A stretch of 64,000 nucleotides of DNA, taken from Linanthus parryae (lineage: Eukaryota; Streptophyta; Magnoliopsida; Ericales; Polemoniaceae). Both the position numbers and the translations under genes were made by a program. The notes under the pieces are model-generated. The model had not been told where the DNA came from. It saw nothing but the letters and a program-made list of their open reading frames with translations, and searched no databases. Location: positions 5,605,501-5,669,500 of the forward strand of contig JALGPY010000005.1 in assembly GCA_023055425.1 (NCBI GenBank). The letters are read 5' to 3'. Numbering within the stretch: position 1 is the first letter of the stretch; each line of letters begins with the position of its first letter. Below, in pieces: positions 10,783 to 20,075 of this stretch.

Positions 10783-12000
10783 TGTAACACTCCTGATATC
10801 CAGACGAGCCGGAGATCGGGATGGTGTCCCTCGTACAAGAGATTTTACCCTTTCGTACAAGGAGTGGTAACAATAAACAAGTGAAAAGGGAACATCCAAC
10901 CACTGATTTATATTACACGATAACATTGTTCATGGTTGAGTCCAAACGAGACAACAAACCTAGAAAAAGAGATTTTACATCAAAAGCGGGCTCTCCGGAT
11001 AGTTACGAAGTACTACTTCTTGTGAGTGGGAACGAGATCGCAATCCCAACACGTTACCCCGAGCAACCAATCATATACCTTCTAGGAATCTAAAAGAAAC
11101 ACAAGGACGCGGTTTTTCGAGTATCAGTAAAAACTGAGTGAATAAACAACTTAGCATTTAAAACAGAGTGGCTGAGACGGGTTACGTGGTTTTGTATTTA
11201 AAAGAGTTTAAACAGTAAAAGAGTATAACTATAAACATCAAAGTAAAGACTTGAACAATTTTCAGAAATATAAGTACGAGTAGAAGTGAAGATTATCTGA
11301 GTTCTCGAAAGTTGCTATTTCCAAACTAAAAGTTATTAAAAGTAGCCAATTTGTTTCTTGAGATATATATAAGTTCCTAACGTGGAATGAAACAAGTCAT
11401 ATTATTAAGTCGAAGTATCCAGGAGAGACCATGTTGAATAGTAACAAATGAGTATAGGGGGTTCTGATAACCCGACCTCTCTACCAAGCATTGCGGACGA
11501 TTCGTCCCGATAGTCATCATACAGGACAACTACTAGACCTTAAGTGTCGACACCCCCTTAAGATTGTAACTCAGAAGAGTAGTACTAGAACGCTGGAATT
11601 TAGCCTACGGGGGAAGGATTCGGGGCGCACGGAGTCCCATGCCTTTAGGAGGCTGGCCCAGGGAATCATCACCCGATAGTAACATAAAGTAAAGTAACAC
11701 GACATAGGAGTATATCACTGTCATAGACCCAACTAGTTCCGGTATACGCGATTCTTTCACTTTACGTTACTAATGAATTCTGGCTAAGTGACATTTGAAC
11801 CATTAATTTTCCAATTTTAAAACAAGTAATAAAGTGACGATTTAAAAGCAAGTACGGCAAGTTTGACAAATAGAGAAGAAAGTACGACAGTCATTTTCAA
11901 ACAAACAAGTATATCACATGAAAGGGTAAAAACCCCGGTAAGGGAACCACCCCGGTCTCCGGCTCCTCTAGATATCGGGGGTGTTTTTCTCACCCTAAAA
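10783..12000 (-). repeat. Gypsy LTR piece, ladder unit 4, longest
   Basis: Matches unit 2 to about 11575, then continues into sequence absent from the other units (GGGGAAGGATTCGGGGCGCA and following). It is therefore likely to hold the fuller LTR. Its outer end was not identified and could lie beyond 12000. Confidence 0.45.
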
Positions 12001-12717
12001 TATATTTACAGGTACCGGACCGAGTTCGATTGGAGACTATAGACGGAATAGATTTATAGCGTCATCGAATTAGTTGTAATATTTTTAAGATTTGTGTATT
12101 TGATATTTGTAAACGATTATTTATCAAATGAATATGAAAGATTCATTTTTTAAATTGAAAAGAGTTGTATATTTCTTAGCTTCTGCTCTCTTTTATGGAA
12201 AAGCGACACGGTTTGTATTTCCGTCGCAGCCGAAAATCGCGCGTTTTACTCTGATAAATTTGTAATCAACTTAAAGTGAAGAGGTTCGGTCGTGTCATAG
12301 TTGCCCATTATCGAGAGTGTTCTTGTACTTTGTAGACTACATGGTGTATAAGACTCTCTAGATCATCACTTGTAAATATCTTAGGCTAGAATATGGGGGG
12401 AAGGTTCTAGGTCTCCAGTCCTAGCCGTTAGATTAGATCATCTCTAGATTCTTCCAAAGGGTAATGTCTTTGTATAAATTACTGCAGTTATTGAGGAGGG
12501 AAAATTCTTGCTACCTATTCATAGTAATGAATTTACAAGTTGAAGATAGATTAGTCTCTCCTGAAAAAGATATCCAAAACAGCTAATAAAGCTTCAATTT
12601 GGAAGTATATTCATCTCCTAGTGAGTTATAGAAAAGAAAATCAAAATTAGAAACTACAAACGGATGCAAAAGCCAGAAATCAACTGTGACTTCTTTCTGT
12701 GTTACAAAGATTTCAAA
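12001..12717. other. Non-coding, possibly LTR continuation
   Basis: Mixed composition without a long frame. The TGTCTTTGTATAAATTACTG stretch near 12466 resembles a plant TATA region but has no gene after it. Confidence 0.3.
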
Positions 12718-12920
12718 TCCTCAAAATGTTATTTTTCACGGTTGGTTATGTTTAATTTCCACCCAGAAAGAAAATGGTTACATTCCTATAATCATCATGA
12801 AATTTGTTAGACTTGCAAAAAGTACGCGATTTAGGAAAAAAAGTAGTTCTAATAGGATGAGTTTTAGAGAGCCATAAAATCACCAAGAAACAGTGCGCCC
12901 TATTTCTCCCCAAGCCAACC
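12718..12920. repeat. 200-bp direct repeat, copy 1
   Basis: Shares TTATTTTTCACG, CACCCAGAAAGAAAATGGTT, ACATTCCTATAATCATCATG and CTCCCCAAGCCAACCAT with 13050-13252. The copies lie about 330 bp apart in direct orientation. Confidence 0.65.
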
Positions 12921-13049
12921 ATCTGAGTTGGTACTTTTCGTCATTTTGTATCTAATTTCAGATTTTTCAAAGAAGTGCAGAGTAAAAAAAATGTCAAGGG
13001 ATATAAATGCCCCAGAACAATTTTAGACATGGAATCACCCAAAATCATT

Positions 13050-13252
13050 TAAAATCTTATTTTTCACGTCTTGTTATGATTAACTTTCACCCAGAAAGAA
13101 AATGGTTACATTCCTATAATCATCATGAAATTTTGTAGACTAGCAAAAAGTATGCAATTTAGGAAAAAGTGTAGTTCTGATAGAATGAGTTTGAGAGAGC
13201 CATAGAATCACCAAGAAGCAGTGCCCTATTTTCTCCCCAAGCCAACCATATT
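13050..13252. repeat. 200-bp direct repeat, copy 2
   Basis: Partner of 12718-12920. It ends directly before the flanking repeat at 13277. Confidence 0.65.
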
Positions 13253-13276
13253 GTAAAAGCTATAAACTATTGTGGT

Positions 13277-13393
13277 TTAGAACCTGTACGAAACTGAGAA
13301 TGCAAACAGAAATATTTTCAAGGGAAAAACTCTCTGGTTTATTTCATCAATCCAAAACTTAAGAATAACTTCTCAGTCTTTATCCTCGTCATT
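13277..13393. repeat. Flanking repeat, left copy (LTR-like)
   Basis: About 117 bp starting AGAACCTGTACGAAACTGAG recur at 59344-59460, on the far side of the nested stack, with only a few mismatches and a small indel. The right copy abuts a minus-strand primer-binding site, so the pair may be LTR remnants of an older minus-strand retroelement that took the element D insertion. Confidence 0.6.
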
Positions 13394-14037
13394 CTCCTCC
13401 ACTGAGAAAACTCTACTCCGGAGAGTTTAATGAAAGAAACAGAGCACGGACGACCTTTCCAGAGCAACAAGTACTTCCATATGTCACCATCAAGCAGCCG
13501 CTTTAGATGATTCGTCCATTGAACCAAATACATCCAGGAATCACTTCGAACTGAAATCTTTGGACGATTTTTTGAGTTAACCGAATATCCAGACAAATCA
13601 CTTTCCTTCGGCCAGTTCTTCCAATAAGCGAGAAATTCCTGAATTGAAATTTTCGTGATATGCAAACTTTGGAAGTCATTTCCATATGACCAAGTAGTGT
13701 AGCAAATCACCACAAATAAAAATTCTCACAATGAAGCATATGTGGCAAATTGCAATTTTGTGATGAAAAGTATGGGCGATCCTTCCATTACACTAGATAC
13801 TTCCAAATCATATCTCGAGATGCAAGAGAATACTTGGACTCGATGCTTGCACATATCCCATCAAGTTTTTGAACAACTTGAGAAAGTAAGTAAGAGATAT
13901 TAGTCGCATCACCTTTGCACAAGTTCAATTGAGGCTGGTAAATAGAATTTAAATTCAATTGAGCATGCTTTTCGGAACGGTCAATGAACTCTAGAGTTGT
14001 AGGAGGCGGCTCTGTAGGACGTGACGTCTCAAAAGGA
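13394..14037 (-). other. Unrecognised tail downstream of the PDS5-like fragment
   Basis: Two minus frames (13713 to 13339 and 14087 to 13788) remain open but overlap neither each other nor the PDS5-like frame in phase. Neither product is recognised. The second starts in the region where the PDS5-like frame ends and could be its continuation after a frameshift or an intron. Confidence 0.25.
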
Positions 14038-15279
14038 TTACGATCGAGATATAGGCCGACACAAATCCCTTCGACTATCCTTGGCATACCTACATGAGAC
14101 TTGATGTGTAAGTGAACAACCGTGAAGACAGAACTGGGTACCTTTGAAATGCTTCATAGGCCTAAGCATAACATTCTTTCTTGCTAGGATAGAAACGATT
14201 CCCCATCTTTGAAATGTCTTAACATGCTTAGGTATCCGAAGAACATATGGATATGAGACATGAGGATTAGGAGTTACTGTGTCGAGAGCCTGGGTCGATT
14301 CTGTAAAAGTGAGACCACAATGATCAACAATTTTGTCACATGTACTATTTTTACACGATGTTTCGACTCTAGATGCACTCTTCTTCTTAAAATCCTCCAA
14401 GTAAGGAGTGAGTCTTGCAGAACAATGGTCAAACACTTTCTTAGCCAATACTTGAGCGCTCTTTGTAACTTGGCTACTATCTTCCATGCAAGTTAGAAGA
14501 GGAGCAATTCGCTCGAACGATATGTCGTCACTTTCTTTGAGGATAGTGCTCATAATATACTCCATGTCTTCAAACATTGATTGAGGCTGCTCGAACGAGA
14601 TAGATGCGAGAAATAAGTGAAACATGACAATGATTAAATCGTCACAGTCGAGATCCAACATTATAATGAATAGTTCGGAACTTGCGATGATGTTGAGAAT
14701 GTTGATGACTTTGGTGTAAGAGCGGCTAAAAGGATTAGACACTTTTTTGAAGGAAGATACAATGAGCTTAAAAATTAACATTGCTTGATCGTCATTGTAT
14801 GGGAGCTTTGGGGCTGTAATTCTGGTCAGTTCACAAATGCACGCAATAGCCGCAATTTTTACATCATCGTTAGAGTGTTCCAATAGTCCTTGTTGAACTA
14901 ACGAGTTTTCATACGAAGAGAGAACTTTTTGCAACTCGCTCGACGGAGACTGGCTCACTTCACTTAGCAAATTCTTGACTTGATCAAGTAGATAGAGAAC
15001 CTCATGAGCTGATGACGGTAAGTGCAATAGCTTAACTGCAGCATCCGCTAGTTGTTCAGGAAACTCCTTTTCTTTGAGCCAACATGGTTGTAACTTCAAC
15101 CAACGCGGTCGTAAGTCTAACATCTTATTTTTAAAATTTGACGATCTTGCATGAGATGAAGAAGTATTTACACATGTTTTGACTTGAAATTCTGAAGAGA
15201 ATTTAAGCAAGGAATTATCCAAAATCCAAAGGATATAAATCGAGAGAGGTGACCAAAAATTCCAAAGAATATGAGCCAA
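14038..15279 (-). pseudogene. PDS5: PDS5-like sister-chromatid cohesion protein fragment
   Basis: PDS5 is a HEAT-repeat cohesin regulator acting on chromatin. Roughly positions 15085 down to 14390 encode its N-terminal HEAT region: EQLADAAVKLLHLPSSAHEV, then IAAIACICELTRITAPKLPY, LIVSSFKKVSNPFSRSY, MLDLDCDDLIIVMFHLF and ESDDISFERIAPLLTCM, all in family order. The first 65 or so residues before this and everything after about residue 300 do not resemble PDS5. A full plant PDS5 is far longer. The 700-bp homologous part has no intron, although plant PDS5 genes are normally split into many short exons, which suggests a retrocopied or captured fragment. A small functional PDS5-like gene cannot be excluded. 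Confidence 0.65.
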
Positions 15280-15480
15280 GGTGTAACAAAATTCCTCGAA
15301 AGGAAATTCGCCAAATAGCTTCGTTTTTTTTCTTTATTTTTTTTAGGGGAATAGAAACAAAACTGGGCTGTTTATTTTATAACTATGGCTTATTTAGAAG
15401 TTGCAACTGCTCTTGCAAGTAGGTAAAAAGTGGGCTGGCTTTGGGGGAATGAGGGTTGCTTTTGTTAGGCTTAAACTGTG
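15280..15480. other. Leader between the PDS5-like frame and element D
   Basis: Short T- and G-rich sequence ending at the element D LTR. AGGTAAAAAGTGGGCTGGCT at 15421 weakly resembles the sequence just right of element D (58988-59017). Confidence 0.3.
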
Positions 15481-15658
15481 TGTTAAGAGGTAGTTTTGCT
15501 ATTTGTAATAAGGTTAGGGGCTTATGTGTAATTTCTATATTGTTAGCAGCTTAATTCTGAAACTATATAAAGTGTAATTGTGGTTAATTTTCTGTTAATG
15601 AGAAGTTCATATTGTTTTTCCCTCTTTTGCATTTCTGAAGAACCCTAGTTCTTCTTCA
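15481..15658 (+). repeat. Element D 5' LTR
   Basis: Starts TGTTAAGAGGTAGTTTTGCT and ends TTCTTCTTCA. By eye it is identical over 178 bp to 58810-58987. It contains an ACTATATAAAG TATA-like motif. Confidence 0.92.
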
Positions 15659-15671
15659 TGGTATCAGAGCC
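15659..15671 (+). promoter_or_regulatory. Element D primer-binding site
   Basis: TGGTATCAGAGCC directly after the LTR is complementary to the 3' end of plant initiator tRNA-Met. Confidence 0.9.
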
Positions 15672-15738
15672 TTGAGCTCGTCTCTTTCTGGTGATTTCTC
15701 GCCTCTTTCTCTGAGAATCGTCAATTTCTTTGCCGTCT

Positions 15739-18700
15739 ATGAGTTCTACGGCAACCTCTACTTCGTCGTTTGGTATGGCGTCGATTTCTTCGTCCGATTC
15801 TCTTCCTCCAGGTCTGACGTTTCTCATCTCTAATCTCAAGTCGCTGGTTCAAATTAAGCTCGATTCAAGCAATTACATCGTCTGGCGAGCACAGATGGAG
15901 AATGTGTTCCTCGCTAATGGCCTTTTGGAGTTTGTTTCTGGTCGAATTTCTGCTCCTCCGTCGCTGATTTCGTCCGATTCTGGTGATCTTCAACCTAATC
16001 CAGCGTTTGCGCAGTGGAAATCAATTGATCAACATTTGAAGAGTTGTTTGTTCGCTTCGATTTCGCAGTCTGTACTTCCATTGACTCTTCATCTCTCTGG
16101 TGCTTCTGCAATTTGGCTGAGTCTTGAATCAAGGTTTGCTTCTCTTTCACGCTCACATATTCATCAAATTAAGCTCCTGTTATGCACACTTGAGAAAGGT
16201 TCAATGACTATGGATGAATATCTGAACAAGGTTAAGTCTCTGGATGATAGTCTTTTACAAGTTAATGAAGTTGTTTCTGAAGAAGATCTAGTTCTTTACA
16301 TCTTAAAAGGTCTACCTATGGAGTATGAACATTTTAGATCTGGTATTCGGATTCGTTCCACTCCAATTACAGTACATGAGCTTAGTGCTCTTCTTCTCAC
16401 TGAAGAGCTGCATAAATCCATGTCTCAGTTACATGTTTCCTCTATGCCTGTTGCTAATGTGGCTCAAGGCCATTATTCTATGAATACTTCTGGTCACAGA
16501 CCTAGTTTCCCTGGCTCAAGTAAACAAATGCCTAATCATTTTGCACATCAGTCTGTGCCTCCCTACTCACACACACAACCTCAACCTCAGTCTTCTGTTA
16601 GACCTTTTGGAAGAGGTAGTGCTGGTTCTAAATTGGTGTGTCAGATATGTGGAAAAGGGAGGCATTCAGCTCTCAATTGTTGGAAGAGGTTAAATACAAC
16701 TCAATTTGCTGCCACAAAGCCTAGACCTCAGGGTATGATGTCTACCACACACATACCTCATTCTTCTTACACCCCTGGCTATGCATATATGGCTTCTAGT
16801 GGTGCAGCTGTGTCACATGGTGCTTCCTCCTCTTATGTGCCACCATCTGCATCAACTTCTAGCCACACTCCTCTGGTTTACAATACTGTTGCTCCTCCAC
16901 CACTACAACCTTGGCTTCTAGATAGTGGAGCAAATAATCATGTTACTAATGATTTCAATGCTCTAGCATCACCTACTCAGTATCATGGAGCTGAGACAGT
17001 GTCTGTGGGAAATGGAGCTTCTGTTCCTATTACTCATTATGGAGATGGTATTCTTCCTACTCCTCATTACTCTTTTAAGTTGAATCATGTTCTTCATTCA
17101 CCAAAATTTGCTTCCAATTTGGTGTCTATTTCTAAACTTACACATGATAATAACTGTTCTGTGCTGTTTACTCCATCTGGTTTTGTGGTACAGGACAATG
17201 TTACCAAGGCTATCCTATCTCAGGGCCCTTGTAGACATGGTCTGTACACCATTCCAGCTCAGTCATCATCTGTCCTTGCTGCTCCTCAAGCTCTCACTGT
17301 GTCAAATATTCCTCCACCATCTTTGTGGCATGTTAGGTTGGGTCATACCTCCACAAAAGTGTATAATCACTTAGCAAAATTGTTGCATTTTCCAGCACAG
17401 TCAGCTACTCACATTTGTGAACATTGTAATGTAGCTAAGAGTCATAAACTCAAGTTCTCTTTGTCTAAATCTGTGGCTGTGTCTCCTTTTGATTTGGTAC
17501 ATGCTGATGTATGGGGACCTGCCCCAATTCACTCATTCAATAAATTTAGATTTTATCTCATTTTCATTGATGATCATAGTAGATTCTGTTGGCTGTATCC
17601 ATTGAGACATAAGTCAGAAGCTTTTTCTTCTTATGTGCATTTTACAAACTTGGTTTCTACTCAGTTCAGGTCTAAAATCAAAATATTTAGAACTGATAAT
17701 GGTGGAGAATTCTTGAGTCATGATTTTGGACAGTAATTGTCTAGTGAAGGTACTATTCAACAACTTACCTGTCCTCACACTCCTGAACAAGCAGGAAGAG
17801 TAGAAAGGAGACATAGACATATTGTTGAAGTTGCTTTAGCTCTTCTTCAACAGTCTCATCTTCCTCTTTCTTTCTGGATTGATGCCTTTGCTACTGCCAA
17901 TTTTCTTATTAACAGACAACCAAAATCAAAATTGCAGTTCAAGTCCTCTTATCAGGTTTTATATCAACACTTACCTGATTATAATTTTCTTAAATCTTTT
18001 GGTTGTCTGTGTTTTCCTTGGATTAGACCATACATGTCTCACAAACTCATGCCTAGGTCTACAAAATGTGTTTTTTCTTGGCTATTGTCCTACTACAAAA
18101 GGATATAGATGCCTAGATCTTTCAAACAATAAGGTGTATGTTTCAAGACATGTTGTGTTCTATGAAACAGTTTTTCCTTATAATTCTTCTGTTTCTGGTT
18201 CCTCTCCCAGCTCTAAACCAGTGTCCTCTGTGTCTGCTTTCTTTCAGAATCCTTTCTTCTCACATAATGTGTCTTCATCTTCTGTTTCTCATGTTGTGGA
18301 GTCTCCTTCTGAGTTGTCAGCTTCTCCTTCTTCTGTACCATCTCCTGTTTCTCCATCTCCTTCCCCAGCCCCTGTTTCTCATCCCATGGTTACCAGATCA
18401 AGAGCTGGTATTTTGAAACCAAATCCAAGATATCAAGTTCATCTAGCTGAGAGTGGTTATGTGGAGACTGAACCTCCATCTTTTCATGAGGCAGTCACTT
18501 GTGATCATTGGAAGCAAGCTATGACAGAAGAGTACACTGCTCTTCTTCAACAACAAACCTGGGTTTTGGTTCCAAAACCTTCAAATAGACATGCCATTGG
18601 TTCAAAATGGGTTTATAAGATTAAAAGAGCAGCAGATGGGTCTATAGCCAGGTACAAGGCTAGGTTGTTAGCTCAGGGGTACTCTCAAGAGTTTGGTGTT

Positions 18701-19410
18701 GACTATACAGAGACCTTCAGTCCAGTGGTGAAACATGTCACCATCAGAGTGGTGTTGACTTTGGCTCTATCTCAAGGTTGGCACATTAAACAGTTAGATG
18801 TGTCAAATGCCTTATTACATGGTTATCTAGAAGAAGAAGTGTACATGAAACAGCCAGCTGGGTTTGTTCATCCTCAGTACTCTTCTTATGTGTGTAAGCT
18901 TCAAAAGTCCTTGTATGGTCTCAAGCAAGCTCCTAGAGCTTGGTATCACAGACTTTCTACTTTTCTGCTCTCTCAGGGGTTTAAGTCTAGCATTGCTGAC
19001 ACTTCTTTGTTTATATTCAAGACATCTCAGCAACTGGTTTTGATTTTGATCTATGTTGATGATATTTTGATCACTGGTAGTGATCAGCACCTCATATCTG
19101 CTCTTCTTCAGAAAATGAGGTCTCAATTTGCTCTTAAGGATCTTGGTAATCTGCATTACTTCTTGGGCATAGAAGTGTTCGATTCAGCTCCAAATTGTGT
19201 TCTGCATCAGACTAAATATGCTACTGAGTTACTACATAAAGCAGGTCTTCATGATAGTAAGGCCATGTCTACACCTCTTGCTCTTCCAAGTTCATCTTCT
19301 TCAACTTGTTCATCTTCTTTGATCACTGAGGCAGATAAGTCTTTCTTTAGAAGCATGGTTGGTGGTCTTCAGTATCTCACCATTACTAGACCTGACTTGC
19401 AGTTTGCAGT
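15739..19410 (+). pseudogene. gag-pol: Element D gag-pol polyprotein, 5' part
   Basis: The first ATG of the frame is at 15739. In order: a UBN2-type gag (about 15850-16440); a zinc knuckle CQICGKGRHSALNC at 16639-16680 (C-x2-C-x4-H-x4-C); an aspartic protease site DSGA at 16921; a GAG-pre-integrase HHCC region (HVRLGH, CEHC); the integrase core with Asp in HADVWGP, Asp in RTDNGG and Glu in GRVERR; and reverse transcriptase with YVDD at 19052-19063. The polyprotein is broken by an in-frame TAA at 17734-17736, by a frame change in a run of six T at 18071-18076, and by the element A insertion after 19410. It resumes at 58186. Confidence 0.9.
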
Positions 19411-20034
19411 TGTAGATACTGCTTTCTGACATGACAGATCTTGGCCACGTGGCAACCATCCAGCACACCATATTGTGCTCCACACACACAGGATCACCAG
19501 CCGAGCTGATCCATGTGGGGGCTGCGAGACAGAGCCCTCGCATACCACTGCACGGGACCTGTAGGGACTTAGTGGTTTGGAGGCTAGAGTAAGCCCTGTC
19601 GCGTGCGAGCCAAGCCCGCGCGCGACCTTTAGTAACTGTTTTGAGAGATCTATGGCACGAGCTCCCTAGACCCGGTCAATCCGGTCAAACCCGGTCAACC
19701 TCGGAACGGTTCCGGTATTCGCGCACCACGTGCTATAACGGTTCCTATATACTCGGACGAACGTGCCGTTATGGTTAAGCTAATTAAGCCGCCATTAATG
19801 GGCGCATTAACCACACTACAACGGTCATGTTCTCCAGTATATATATCGTTAACCTTTCCATACAAAGGAGAACACACTGCCATACGCGGAAGCTCTGCCA
19901 AACCTCTGTCTCTCTCTCAGAAATTGCTACTGACTTGCTCTCTCCCTACACACACCCCTACTCTTCCTGTGCGATCCCTGATCCACTACGTACGGTGTAC
20001 ACGGAGGTCTCCCCGCCGGAATCTCTTGTGCACA
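19411..20034 (+). repeat. Element A 5' LTR
   Basis: 624 bp. It contains two G-boxes CACGTG (19446-19451, 19727-19732), a cluster of three GGTCAA motifs (W-box TTGACC on the minus strand) at 19674-19701, and TATA-like runs at 19746-19751 and 19838-19846. Confidence 0.93.
19446..19732. promoter_or_regulatory. LTR promoter motifs: two G-boxes and a W-box cluster
   Basis: CACGTG at 19446 and 19727 and three closely spaced GGTCAA repeats between them lie upstream of CTATATA at 19745. The same set is present in all four LTRs of elements A and B. G-boxes bind bZIP/bHLH factors and W-boxes bind WRKY factors. Stress-responsive LTR expression is an inference. Confidence 0.5.
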
Positions 20035-20037
20035 TTT

Positions 20038-20055
20038 TGGTGAACCCGACGTGAA
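20038..20055 (+). promoter_or_regulatory. Element A primer-binding site
   Basis: TGGTGAACCCGACGTGAA follows the LTR after a 3-nt gap and is the same in element B. The tRNA is not identified; it is not initiator Met. Confidence 0.6.
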
Positions 20056-20075
20056 ACTTACCAGCAAAAGCAACC

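Larger units (their letters stand above)
7286..12000 (-). repeat. Ladder of minus-strand Ty3/gypsy LTR-plus-leader units
   Basis: Four units in direct orientation each place a leader segment ending in GCTCTGATACCAAC-like sequence directly before TGTAACAC. Read on the minus strand this is an LTR end (TGTTACA) followed by an initiator-tRNA-Met primer site. LTR starts lie at 7808, 9125, 10434 and 10783, giving spacings of about 1317, 1309 and 349 bp. The small frames across the copies (for example at 9163 and 10821) are parallel only because the DNA is repeated. No gag or pol frame occurs between the units. Unequal recombination among LTRs is the likely origin. Confidence 0.7.

Noticed and set aside
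13339..13713. 124-codon minus frame as the true PDS5 C-terminus
   Set aside because: It does not resemble any part of PDS5 or its Tudor domain, and it reads into the 117-bp repeat.
15421..15441. Similarity of AGGTAAAAAGTGGGCTGGCT to the sequence right of element D, as a long target duplication
   Set aside because: The match is gapped and 40 bp away from the LTR, so it does not qualify as a target duplication.
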